Shown: positions 39,201-47,361 of the stretch, piece by piece | Position numbering within the stretch: the stretch's first letter is position 1 | Layout: every line of letters starts with the position of its first letter | Origin: Bugulina stolonifera | Taxonomy: Eukaryota; Bryozoa; Gymnolaemata; Cheilostomatida; Bugulidae | DNA length: 64,000 bases | Assembly (NCBI GenBank): GCA_935421135.1 | Contig: OW285196.1 | Span: forward strand, 620,001-684,000 | Direction of reading: 5' to 3' | Program-made: the position numbers and the translations under genes | Notes under the pieces: generated by a model | The model's database searches: none | Told to the model about the DNA's origin: nothing | The model's input: the letters and a program-made list of their open reading frames with translations, nothing else

Positions 39201-42200
39201 GAGGTTGGCTTTGAGGTGTGGGAACACCAGCTGTACTTGCTCTGTAATAATATATACACTGTATTAATATAGGCTATATACATGTATATATGACATACAC
39301 GATCATGTAAATATAAACTCCAGATATGTGCCAGTAACAATTATCATTATCATTTATCATTATTATCATTTTTACTATTAATATCAATGATTACCTAATT
39401 AGTCGATATTGTGATATACCAGTTGGACGTGTATAGCCTTACCAAACACTCAACCACTCTTCACCAGAGATAGATAACTCACCTGCTAGTGCCTATACCA
39501 CTGCTAGATACAGCACTAGTACCCCAGTGCCTGCCAGGTGCTCTGTCATATAGAGAGGGATGGTGAGTACCAGATGGTGACCTATGTAGAGAGACAGGTG
39601 TCTGTAGAGACTGCAGCTCTTGCTGAAGGGGAGTAGAAGCAGAGCGGACACCAAAATTGAACAGATTTCTGCGCTCACTATCCAGAGCTACTGACTGCAG
39701 GAACTGTAGCACTCTGTCAGCATGACTTAGCCGATCCTATTTACATGTAGATGCATAGACAGCTTTCCCAGCACGGATACCACGCAAAAATTGGGAGTTG
39801 TCTTTTCTTACTCTAGGTACGCTTTATGCTGCTTGAAGCTTAGAACAAACCCTCCAATGGGACATAGAAGAAAATCGTGAATAAATGGACAAATTTGAGA
39901 TCACCTTTTTTCTTCGCCAATACTGAAGCAGAAGAAGTTCCCTCCATATTTTGCTGGTTGATTGCCCTTACTCAAAACCCCAACCACAAACAAGGAACTA
40001 AGACTATCTAAATTTCTCCACTACTGCACCTAAAAGAAATTATGAGATGAAAAATTAAACGGAGGGCATATTTGGAAACTTCACAAGATTTTTGGTGACA
40101 TCTTCGCACATTTTTTTTGCATAGTATGTGATTAGGATTCCAAGCTACTGGCAATCGATTGGAACTCAGTTGAATCGATTTTAATTGGTTAACACAACTC
40201 TGCTATAAGGTACTCTGGTATAAACCACATACTATGTAACAGCACTAGATACTGACCCGCTAGACTCAAAGTCTTGTGAAACTTCCAAATACACCCTCCG
40301 TTTAATTTTTTCACACCAAAATTCTCTTCTGTGTCCCATTTGAGGGTTCATTCTAGGCTTCAAGCAGAGTAAGAGAAGACAATCACCAGTTTTTGCTTGC
40401 TACCCATGCATTTAGCCAGCCATGTGACCTACCACACAGCATTGTGTACATATACATGTGCATGTAGAGCCATGTAAGGCATGCAGACATACCAATTGTA
40501 TTATCTTCTCATATTTCACACTCAGAGCAGCAGCAGTCTGTAAATCCCTTTTCCTCACCACTGAAATATGTACACACAATGCCATTATACATGTACATAC
40601 AATGTACATATACATGTACATGTACCTTCATATACTACAAGTATACTGATGGATACAGATACTTAGTAGTATAACGGGCATATATCTTGGTGGCCGAGTG
40701 GAGTGGTCTAGCGCTAATCACTCTGGTCTCGCAGCCATGATGCAAGTTATCTGCAAGGACGTGGGTTCGAGTCCCGCCAATGACCTGGAGGTTTTCGCCC
40801 CCGAAGAAGGTTTTCCCTCTGTGCCATGTCAAACTATAATAATATCCAGCTCTAGGAGCCGTGGTAGCCCCTCAACTAGCCCTGCTATTGGGCAGCCACG
40901 TTAAAGAATTGTGTTTGGCACCATGAATATTATTATTATTATTATACTACAGTGGATACTTATTAAGTATGCTTTATTTATACTTACAGTCCTTTAGAAT
41001 TCTGTCAACATCAAAGTCACCGGATGGGTTATTCCTAAAGGAGACCAAGAAAAACATGTTGATTATAGTTAGTAAATAGGCACACAGTAGGTTACATAGT
41101 AACTAGAGGATAATTATAACCTGGGGTGACAACAGTTATTTTTTTTGCAAAGCATAAATTATCAGATTTTCATGCTCATTCAGAATAACATAAGCTTTGG
41201 TGAATCTAACCTTAACCATGATCAATTTTACCAAATAATACCCCAAATGCCAAAAATTGCCTAAGTTTGGCCTAGCCCAATAAATTAACGTTAAATTCAC
41301 GAAAGCCTATGCGATTCTGAATTAGCATGAAAAACTGATTTAGAATGTGCAAGAACAACATAACTGTCAGTACGCCTTTGAATGATCCTAAAATCATACC
41401 TGTCAACTATCCCGATTTGGGCGGGACCCTCCCTATTTCAAACTCTCACTCCCACCAGCTCCCTATATCCCTATATCCTCCCGATTTCAGGGCATCAGAT
41501 TGGGATTTTTCATTTTTGTATTGTTTAATATCCAATAGCCAAGATTATCAAATAAATGGTATCAAATTAATACCCTTGTTCAGTCTCATTTCACTCTAAC
41601 TGGTATTTTGATACAGCTTTGGAGTTATCAGCTACTACATAGCTTATATTGTGCATGTGCATGTGGTAGCTAATTTACATGTATTACTGATTATGTCAAA
41701 AGATAATGTTTAGTGCTGTGATAACAGTGAAGCTTGGCACCCATACTCCCCCCCCCACGGTTCCAACTCTTCAAATGTATTTTTGCAGTTGGTAGTTAGG
41801 GTCTTGAAAATTTCCCCTGTGCACCCGAAAGTTGGGACTCCCTATATTTTTTCACTCCAGGTTGACAGGTATGCCTAAAATAATGGCCACAAACAGTACA
41901 AAAAAATCGCTTACCCATTCAGTATCTTCCTACATAAAGCTTGCAAATCATTTGTTTGTTTGTTATCTACAAAAATTATGACAAAATGTACATGTAGAAC
42001 TTGATTATTAGAAGATTATAATTATAGTGTTGAGAAAAAGTGGATAGTGAACTTAGATTGCTAAGAAATATTCAATAGGCATACTGCTATATCCTTACCA
42101 TTGGCACTCTTTCACACCACAAGATGCTTTAAAATTAAAGGTTGTAGGTTAGAGGTTACAAGAATCTATAAACCCACACGTGGTTACCTGACCATAATGT

Positions 42201-42221
42201 TGAATATCGCTCAGAAGTCAT
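18271..42221 (-). CDS. TUBGCP3: Gamma-tubulin complex component 3 (GCP3/Spc98 family)
   Basis: The assembled 20-exon gene has 2622 coding bases (873 aa plus stop; human GCP3 is about 907). Exons 5' to 3': 42221-42188, 41966-41915, 41034-40988, 40560-40493, 39736-39483, 39241-39129, 36871-36759, 36573-36379, 31912-31795, 31101-30944, 30646-30444, 30199-30061, 29867-29657, 29258-29075, 28478-28379, 25348-25217, 24002-23862, 22904-22785, 19888-19763, 18384-18271. All use GT/AG and the phases agree. Diagnostic blocks are [12 protein letters not shown] and RKVCHDNT (GRIP1 side), [68 protein letters not shown] and [12 protein letters not shown]3 pairs with GCP2 in the gamma-tubulin small complex that nucleates microtubules at centrosomes, and GRIP2 binds gamma-tubulin. 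The N terminus is shorter than in vertebrates. Confidence 0.95.
18390..18775. repeat. 34-bp minisatellite
   Basis: About eleven copies of tatgttctataactagtata plus tcatatctatgtca. The array starts only a few bases from the splice acceptor of the last TUBGCP3 exon (18384). Confidence 0.9.
18790..19560 (+). pseudogene. LINE 3' fragment: C-terminal reverse-transcriptase region
   Basis: A 192-aa open frame at 18819-19397 has [35 protein letters not shown] and a terminal [10 protein letters not shown]. These blocks lie downstream of the catalytic core in Jockey/CR1-type LINE reverse transcriptases. The 3' end finishes in (a)ataaactaaactaaact, a typical LINE tail. It is 5' truncated and antisense within the last TUBGCP3 intron. 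Confidence 0.75.
19893..20010 (-). mobile_element. SINE (family 2) fragment
   Basis: It shares the tail and body of the copy at 24225-24405 (aagcaaggaatttgt, gagcagtcagagacttgttt, caaatccatgaaaata, cacagtgaacagaacatgct). Its tRNA-like head is incomplete. A LINE fragment follows immediately. Confidence 0.65.
20010..21500 (+). pseudogene. Degenerate LINE fragment
   Basis: The plus-strand pieces read [15 protein letters not shown] (RT block 1-2), then FCRGxGT-like sequence near 20690, then [35 protein letters not shown] and ENVLQRVGE. This is the order found in L2/RTE-like LINE proteins, with stops and deletions between them and no intact catalytic block. It lies in the TUBGCP3 intron between exons 19763-19888 and 22785-22904. 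Confidence 0.7.
21620..22220. repeat. 15-bp minisatellite
   Basis: About forty copies of acacagcacagacat and variants (agcatagacat, agtacagacat). It stays open in several frames, which gives a 301-aa minus frame of [10 protein letters not shown] repeats that is not a gene. Confidence 0.9.
22545..22760. repeat. 40-bp minisatellite
   Basis: About five copies of tactactggtgttactactg plus taactgctactaataccatg. It ends about 25 bases from the splice donor of the exon at 22785. Confidence 0.9.
23350..23805. repeat. 19-bp minisatellite
   Basis: About 24 copies of acatgtagaactagcaatt. It is intronic and lies about 55 bases from the exon at 23862-24002. Confidence 0.95.
24225..24405 (-). mobile_element. 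tRNA-derived SINE (family 2), minus orientation
   Basis: Reverse-complemented, it has box A TGGTGTAGTGGTAGCATG, box B GGTTCAAACCCC, the body GGACTGATATTTTCATGGAT and the tail TGACTGCTCACAAATAAATT CCTTGCTTA. Other copies or pieces are at 19893-20010, 24530-24600 and, in plus orientation, 42765-42885. Confidence 0.8.
24530..24600 (-). mobile_element. SINE (family 2) fragment
   Basis: It shares the tail (aagcaaggaatttattttt, gagcagtcgtagaga) and a box B piece (ccctgggttcaaac) with the copy at 24225-24405. Confidence 0.55.
25552..26262. repeat. 21-bp minisatellite
   Basis: About 33 copies of gtgtggactatatactataga with point changes and a few 17- to 19-bp variants. It gives spurious repeat-only open frames (WTIYYRV). 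It is intronic in TUBGCP3. Confidence 0.95.
26263..27080 (+). pseudogene. LINE 3' fragment with stop in reading frame
   Basis: The first piece reads [20 protein letters not shown], then a stop after GGALQ. The second starts [16 protein letters not shown] and runs to IKFLNSVLF with a stop at 26964. These are the post-catalytic reverse-transcriptase blocks of a Jockey/RTE-like LINE. A short tail (ggaataaactaactaact) follows near 27066. It is a different family from the fragment at 18790, although the region is homologous. Confidence 0.7.
27315..27650. repeat. 10- to 11-bp minisatellite
   Basis: About 30 copies of atagactgagt and variants, intronic in TUBGCP3. The 171-aa minus open frame over it is a repeat translation. 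Confidence 0.9.
28090..28320. repeat. 31-bp minisatellite
   Basis: About seven copies of gatatccacagcatagagaa plus gatatgcaggt, ending about 60 bases from the exon at 28379. Confidence 0.9.
28550..28965. repeat. Trinucleotide-rich satellite, (GTA)n with higher units
   Basis: Imperfect gtagtagtagtcagtagtag-type sequence of about 415 bp between TUBGCP3 exons 28379-28478 and 29075-29258. Confidence 0.9.
29953..30060. repeat. 27-bp minisatellite made of the exon end plus splice donor
   Basis: Four 27-bp units start at 29953, 29980, 30007 and 30034, and the same sequence continues as the native exon from 30061. On minus, the junctions read CTCAAG|gtacgt (native, 30061/30060), CTCATA|gtacgt (30034/30033), CTCATA|gtatgt (30007/30006) and CTCAAG|gtacgt (29980/29979). 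The whole tract is open in the TUBGCP3 frame. Confidence 0.95.
31132..31790. repeat. 16-bp minisatellite
   Basis: About 40 copies of ccctacagtacgacta with variants. It abuts the TUBGCP3 splice donor at 31794, and on minus each unit contains gtaggg, which resembles the native donor gtaggc. Confidence 0.95.
32222..32893. mobile_element. Tc1/pogo-like non-autonomous DNA transposon
   Basis: TA dinucleotides flank the element (32220-32221 and 32894-32895). The ends are related inverted repeats: left CGGTGTAAGTTGCTTATTCC, right on minus CAGTGTGTCACTTATTTC. The small ORF at 32366-32569 (67 aa) has no recognised motif. It is intronic in TUBGCP3. Confidence 0.45.
32895..36054. mobile_element. 3.2 kb element with ~0.78 kb inverted arms
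   Basis: Arms 32895-33671 and 35280-36054 are near-identical reverse complements along their whole length, starting ATATGGGCCAAATCATGGGG. Both arms carry the same small frame (MAANKIGA, then [10 protein letters not shown]) at 33438-33629 (+) and 35322-35513 (-). The 1.6 kb core contains plus-strand coding pieces at 33933-34127 and 34435-34866 and a later [17 protein letters not shown] block near 34916. That block resembles a family of transposon-borne proteins I remember from cnidarian and sponge genomes. No DDE motif is visible and no clear target duplication was found. The element is intronic in TUBGCP3. Confidence 0.8.
34435..34866 (+). CDS. Transposon-borne hypothetical protein, probable exon
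   Basis: The 143-codon frame lies inside the long-inverted-repeat element. It has a CxxC-like pair (ICRNCIKKL), an acidic Ser/Thr-rich middle, a basic patch ([13 protein letters not shown]) and an acidic C-terminal end. A leading zinc-binding CxxC and an upstream in-frame region suggest it is a middle exon of a longer, decayed protein. The continuation ([17 protein letters not shown]) is in another frame downstream. I cannot assign a function. Confidence 0.4.
   Translation: MHKTKSGSSKNVAYVTQKLQIELSQICIDSHEGRQICRNCIKKLQTYLDNPTTETPTCTTMDSNYHPQDNQEIEESLGSINPSLTEFATPIKPHEVARMSTVKRKAYISRKLVQVTDAVASKLADMTGVEPTQSEDDYGKLIE
36096..36318. mobile_element. Short MITE-like inverted repeat
   Basis: Arms CGAAACAGGACATTTCAAAA (36096-36115) and TTGTGAAATGTCCTGTTTCG (36299-36318) pair with one mismatch around an AT-rich core. 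It is intronic in TUBGCP3, just past the long-inverted-repeat element. Confidence 0.55.
37325..37928. repeat. 30-bp minisatellite
   Basis: About 20 copies of accactagcagttaatctac plus cacttaatta, in the TUBGCP3 intron between exons 36759-36871 and 39129-39241. Confidence 0.95.
38060..38862. repeat. 27-bp minisatellite
   Basis: About 29 copies of accataccatatctactact plus tcaacct, with few variants (accacatc, accttatc). It is in the same intron as the preceding array. Confidence 0.95.
38973..39125. repeat. 21-bp minisatellite abutting a splice donor
   Basis: Seven copies of ggacatgggcattagagaag c or t. On minus it begins three to five bases inside the intron following the exon at 39129-39241 (gtaat, then gtccgcttctctaat). 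Confidence 0.95.
40686..40945 (+). mobile_element. tRNA-derived SINE (family 1), plus orientation
   Basis: Box A is TGGCCGAGTGGAGTGG (near 40692) and box B is GGTTCGAGTCC (near 40763). The body runs GACCTGGAGGTTTTCGCCCC to TTGGCACCATGAATATT and ends in (ATT)n. The head resembles a Ser/Leu-type tRNA. It is intronic in TUBGCP3. The minus-strand copy is at 9588-9848. Confidence 0.85.
41395..41873. mobile_element. hAT-like MITE with 8-bp target duplication
   Basis: The 13-bp perfect terminal inverted repeats are CATACCTGTCAAC (left) and GTTGACAGGTATG (right). The 8-bp direct repeats CCTAAAAT at 41387-41394 and 41874-41881 flank it. The 479-bp element has no coding capacity of note. A second, partial copy of its right half is at 48805-49020. 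Confidence 0.85.
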
Positions 42222-42764
42222 GAAAATTCTCTACCAGTAGTAGTATCTGTTCAAATAAAATCTCAACTTGATTTTAAATTATTTTTACATATTCTTTAGT
42301 CACCTTGTCACATCTACTTGATACAAGTTATATTATCAGTTTACACTTTATACTTATTATTTTACAGTGCTGTGCATAATTCAGAAATTGTCAGAGCTGT
42401 TGTACTCTCAAGTAAAGTTACAAAATGCAAATTATGAAAATATTTGGTACATGTACTTCCTTGTACTTGCTCGTTCAATAGATATATATGATAAATAATA
42501 AATCAAGATGCACTTTGATAGTTATTTTGATTATATTCCTAATATTTTATGCCAATTTAGAACGTTCACCTAAGTTGTAATTAAACATATTATAGCTAAG
42601 CTGAGAGCCGTAGCCAATTAATTACAGCTGATATTGTAGTGATCCAGGCAATCTCTAGGATATTGCATGGCCTAGAGTATATTTGAGCAACTTTTGTATA
42701 GCCAGTTGATCATGAAGTACGGAATTGACTAATTCGCAACTCTCCACCCAAGTTATATAGGGCC

Positions 42765-42885
42765 AATCGAGTGTCATAGAGGCCCTAGGTTCAAATATTA
42801 TTCAGGGAATGGAGTTTCCATGGGTATGAAACAAATTTGACTGCTCAATAGACACATTCCTTGCATGAAAAAAACATCATCCTAT
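42765..42885 (+). mobile_element. SINE (family 2) fragment, plus orientation
   Basis: It has the order of the copy at 24225-24405 on the opposite strand: GAGGCCCTAGGTTCAAATAT (box B region), CATGGGTATGAAACAA and GACTGCTCAATAGACACATT CCTTGC. Box A is lost. Confidence 0.55.
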
Positions 42886-42892
42886 CCTTTAA

Positions 42893-43320
42893 GGGTGTCA
42901 GGGTGGCACAGTTGGTGGCATACATGCACACAAACCGAGAGGTTGTGAGTTCAAACCCCCAGCTGTGTCATTTCTGGCAAAGGCCTTCAGCAAGCCTTTC
43001 ACCCTAGCTGCGCCTGTTCGGATCAGGGCGTATAAAAAATACAGGAGGTCCCGTGTAGTGTCTACATCAAAAACACGCACGTTAAAGATCCACCTCTACC
43101 CTGATTCGCAAAGAGAAGCCAGATTCTGGCGGGGTATGTGACCACATTGGGGTGGCAGGTTGATGTAGTGGTCACTGACCATGCACTCCTGTTGTGGAAG
43201 GTGAGCTCTTCCACTCAGAACCCAGCTCCTGTCGCTCATACAAGTTTCGAACTTCTGAGGTCCGTTAAATAGGATGGCCAAGTGGCTCGACAGTAACAAA
43301 AACAAAAACAAAAACAAAAA
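42893..43320 (+). mobile_element. tRNA-derived SINE (family 3) with (ACAAAA)n tail
   Basis: The head is GTGGCACAGTTGGTGGCATA with box B GAGTTCAAACCCCC. The body contains CACGTTAAAGATCC and the copy ends in about five copies of acaaaa. Direct repeats at the two ends were not evident. Confidence 0.7.
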
Positions 43321-43570
43321 CAACATTATTCTTCATTTAATCCATGTTTATAATAAAATAATCTGAGCTGGTATGCAAAATTATAGTTTGTATAATTTTC
43401 ATTCTGACAGCAAAATGAATATCAATATGTTTATTGTATTGTTGGACATTTCTATTTTCTAACACTGACAGTGACTTGTCGAGAAAGTCTGATAATTCAG
43501 AGTGTAGAAAGAATAATATGAACTGACTGTAGACAAACAGACGTGAACTATAATACAGTAGGAATATAAA

Positions 43571-43852
43571 ATGTCCTTGAAATTTAGTTTAAGCTTGTTA
43601 GTTCCCAGGGACTGCCTAAATTTCATTCTGAATCTACAGCTACAACACTACACTGAGAAGACCCGATCAATCATTCATATCATTACCATGATGATTATCT
43701 CTCCCAAGAGACGATTGTATCAAGTCGCGAAGCAGTTGCTCACGATTATCATGCAAAGACCTAGCCATTTTGGATTTCCCTTATTAGTTACTGATGTCTT
43801 CACTTTCATAGATACTAAAACAGCAACCCTTTTAAACATCCACTACAATTAG
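43571..43852 (+). other. Orphan open reading frame, possible terminal exon
   Basis: A 93-codon plus-strand frame is preceded by a possible acceptor (cttgttag|TTCCCAGG, near 43600). It has alternating hydrophobic runs (IIHIITMMII and FPLLVTDVFTFI) and ends LLNIHYN. The shape loosely recalls the last helices of gustatory-receptor-like seven-helix proteins, but I see no diagnostic motif and no further exon. It may be fortuitous. Confidence 0.2.
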
Positions 43853-44038
43853 AGCGGGCATTTGATTGGTTACATTATAGCTCGTGTTAAATTTTAAAAA
43901 CATTATGGTCATTGATTCTGACTACTATTTCAAATATCTATTGAAACGGTTATTATGAGCACAGGCTACGATTGTTACAGCCAATAAGCAACTACGTAAG
44001 ATGATGATACGGAGTTTGTTCTCGTTGGTTGGAGTCAT

Positions 44039-44090
44039 AGAGTTATCTTCTTCTTCTATGGCTGTAACTTATAGAGAAGATAACTCTACC
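44039..44090. repeat. Short perfect hairpin
   Basis: tagagttatcttct and agaagataactcta are 14-bp reverse complements separated by about 23 bases. Confidence 0.6.
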
Positions 44091-44166
44091 ATTTTTGCAG
44101 AACTGCGACACTGAAGCATTGTTGTGAATGTGTGCAGACGACCCAGTCGCACTACAACCCATACAA

Positions 44167-45089
44167 CAGGGCTCTCAACTTGATAAAGTGAAAAATCCTA
44201 ATAAAATGCTGAATTGAGGAAAAAGATGCCACTGCGAGGCCAGCCTGTGGAGCGGGCTGCCTGGGAGGGCGCGGGAGGGGCGGCGGACCGTCCTCCCGCG
44301 TTTGAAAATTTTTTAACCGTGCCATCTAAAATGGCACCAGTTCATGCAATTCTAGTCATATTTTACTTAAAATGTGCTGTGCTTGGTAGAGGTTGGAACA
44401 TGCAACTTGTGTGTATTTATTTGGTAGAACCAACAAAGATGCAAATAGGGCATACAGTATATACATGTACAGAGTAGATGTAGGTGGTGGAGATAATGGA
44501 AAATATTGTGTATATATACAATAACAGATAACTATATGACACCATAACACAGATTTAAACAAAATACAGATATAGCCTATATCTGTATGGCTCCAAGTGG
44601 AAGTGGAACAAATGAGGTGGGCACACAGTGCATGCAAAATGTTTGACATGTTTTGATTTGTCCCCCTTGTTTTCTTGTCAATGTCTAAAATGTTATATAT
44701 TTGTGAGTAAACAGTAGTACTTGGGACTTTCTAACACAAAAATATTTGCAACATATACAATTACATATCTCTTATGTGTTATTTTGTAAAACCTATTAAT
44801 ATCAGATTGGAGAATAATTTAGACATCCATTTGATTCAAATATTAAATTGACTAGGTTAGCAACCTCTCAACTCCCTATTGATTCCATTGGACAGACTTT
44901 GTTTGTGTATGTCTTTGGTGCTAGTTAGCCTACTAGCAGAGGGAGTACTCTCTTTGCTACTAGTAACAAATCCTAACACAATAGCAAAATCCGAACAGTG
45001 AGTGGAAAATATGGAAATCCGTCCGAAAGCCCAAAAGGGAAGGACAAATCCGAACAATTTGGATTTAATCCGAGTAGTTGAGAGCCCTG
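44167..45089. mobile_element. hAT-like MITE, 0.92 kb
   Basis: The 14-bp perfect terminal inverted repeats are CAGGGCTCTCAACT (44167-44180) and AGTTGAGAGCCCTG (45076-45089). The flanks share TACAA, a partial target duplication. A GC-rich internal block lies at 44230-44310. No transposase is present. Confidence 0.7.
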
Positions 45090-45244
45090 TACAAGTCATG
45101 ACAACTCTCCCGTTTTCACAATGATGATAATGATGAACTCTTTTTATTTTGATAATAATAAAATATAACAATAATAAAATAAAATAATGGCCTCTATTTG
45201 CAGGCTAGGATGAAATGTAAATGGTTAGTACTCCTTGGTAATAT

Positions 45245-45909
45245 TGTAATGGTTTCTGTGATTTGGTGCGGTCGTCCTTGGACGACTATCGACCCAGAAA
45301 TGAAGTGCCTATGAGTGGTAATAGGACTTCGCATTACATGAAAGATCGAGCGGTCTCAGTAGCTTAAATACTACCAGAGACGACCCATCTGATCCCAAGT
45401 CCGACCTTCAGACTATACTATGAAAGAGAGTGATCCGACCTAGTAGGCGGTTCGCTAAGCGAATGACCTGACAAAAGGAAGTGAAAGTCTCTGTATCAAG
45501 TATAGATGTGTCTTTATTGAAAGCCAAGTGAAGACTGAGACAATGAACAGTAAAACAATGCCCTTTATATAGTATAAGGACTTCCGGCCGACGTAGTGTC
45601 GGGAAAAGACGACGTGTGGTCGTCCGGAAGTTGCGCAACAAGATGGCCGCCAGAAGCCCGACGGCCGACCCAAAATAGGTCGGGTTCTACAAAAGTTGCT
45701 TATAATGGTCCAATTCATGTACAAAATGAATATCAATGGATTCTGAGAGGTCGGGCCTCTGTACATGGGTATAAAAGGCATTAAAAGACTTAGATATAAT
45801 CATGTAACTATATACAATAATATAGGAGTGAAGTACAAGCAGATATATACAATTATGTGCACACAAGAATGAGTGTCAGATGTAAGATACGATTTGGCGT
45901 ACCATTACA
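45245..45909 (-). mobile_element. Solo LTR 1, minus orientation
   Basis: On minus it runs TGTAATGG...CCATTACA in the family of the LTR at 631, with a TATA box (ctatataaag, near 45570) and AATAAA (near 45516). The four bases ATAT flank it on both sides (45241-45244 and 45910-45913). No internal region remains. Confidence 0.85.
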
Positions 45910-45913
45910 ATAT

Positions 45914-46929
45914 TGTAATGGTTTCTGGTTTGCGAGCGGCCGTCTTTAGACGACTGCCGACCCAAGAAATGAAGTGCCTATGAGTGGTGCTAGGCCTTCT
46001 CATTACATGAAAGATCGAGCGGTCTCAGTAGTCAAAGTACTACCAGAGACGACCCATCTGGTCCCGAGTCTAGCCTGTAGACTATACTATGAAAGAGAGT
46101 GATCCGACCTAGTAGGCAGTTCGCTAAGTGAATAACCTGGCAAAAGGAAGTGAAAGTCTCTGTATCAAGTATAGATGTGTATAGTAAAACTGTGTATTCT
46201 CTGGTTTAGCGTGAATCTTCACTGGTATCTTTATTTACTAAGTTTTATTATTCTTATTGGCAAAATGACACCGTCAAGACTATTAGCTTCCTTTCAATCT
46301 TTAAATACTTGTTTTACTAGATTAAGATACAAAAATAAACTCAACTGTCTTCGCCAAGAGTCAAACACAAACTGTGCAGCAGACGAATCTGCCCACACAT
46401 CAAGCCGCGCCCGGCGCAAAGTCAAAGGTCAAAGAGCGCAACGGTGCAACTGCACTCAGCCAGATGTCCAGGCGCATTGCGTCAAAGAGCACCTGTTATA
46501 GTTTCACTACAATGTGTCTTTATTGAAAGCCAAGCCAAGACTGAGACAACGAATGATAAAACATGGTCCTTTATATAGTATAAGAACTTCCGCCCGGCGT
46601 AGTGTCGGGAAAAGACGACGTAGGGTCGTCCGGAAGTTACGCAACAACATGGCCGCCGGAAGCCCGGCAGTCGACCCAAAATAGGTTGGGTTATACAAAA
46701 GTTGCTTATAATCGTCCAATTCATGTACAAAATGAATATCAAGGAATTCTGAGAGGTCGGGCCTCTTTACATGGGTATAAAAGGTACCAAAAGACTCAGT
46801 AATTGCCATACATGAATGTACATTGGTATATAGTTAAGTAGTACAGAATGCAAGCAGATATACGTATACATATAAGCACACATAACAATGAGTGTCAGGT
46901 GATAGCAGGCGACTGTGTGTACCATCACA
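45914..46929 (-). mobile_element. Solo LTR 2, minus orientation, interrupted
   Basis: It is a second copy of the same LTR, flanked by ATAT (45910-45913 and 46930-46933). A 331-bp insertion at 46181-46511 splits it. It differs from solo LTR 1 at many positions, so the two are separate insertions rather than a recent duplication. Confidence 0.85.
46181..46511. mobile_element. 331-bp insertion in solo LTR 2
   Basis: The host sequence ATGTGT is repeated at 46175-46180 and 46512-46517, a 6-bp target duplication. The ends have a short imperfect inverted repeat (tagtaaaact and agtttcacta). An open frame crosses it, but it starts in the LTR and shows no domain. Its GC-rich 3' half differs from its AT-rich 5' half. 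Confidence 0.75.
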
Positions 46930-46933
46930 ATAT

Positions 46934-47353
46934 ATATATACATGTAATTACTTGTAGGCTAAGAGAAGCGTACGGGTTCGCTATGGGAAAAGAAAATATA
47001 TACAGTTCTATATACATGTATGTTGAGCATGGCGATGAAACTGAATGATTTGAGTATTGTCAGAAAAAATAGCTAAAGATGAGGTTTAAAGAAATGAGAT
47101 TCTGTAACATTTAGTTCAGTTGGAGTCTACTTTGGCCAGTCAGCAGGTCACATAGAACACCTATTTTCTTTCTTTTGCTGTTCAGTGGCAGAGGGAATTG
47201 GAATACATGCTCTGGGTGCAGGTCGGAGAGTAATCCATATGGGCATATCCCATCTCTATGATGAGTTCTCCATTGTCTTAGCCACTCCTTCTGTATGCAT
47301 CTGTTTATCTTGGATTTTGAGATATCGTTTTCACAATCAATCTCCTGCAAACT
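46934..47353. other. Gene-free stretch
   Basis: I see nothing convincing here. The opposed open frames at 47111-47406 lack motifs. Confidence 0.4.
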
Positions 47354-47361
47354 CCCAAGCT

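Larger units (their letters stand above)
42232..44160. other. 5' flank of TUBGCP3 and intergenic repeats
   Basis: It should contain the TUBGCP3 promoter, but I see no clear TATA box. It holds two SINE copies (42765-42885 and 42893-43320) and an orphan open frame at 43571-43852. Confidence 0.5.

Noticed and set aside
46175..46501. 108-codon plus-strand open frame
   Set aside because: It starts in the LTR and runs into an inserted element, with no motif and no support as a gene.
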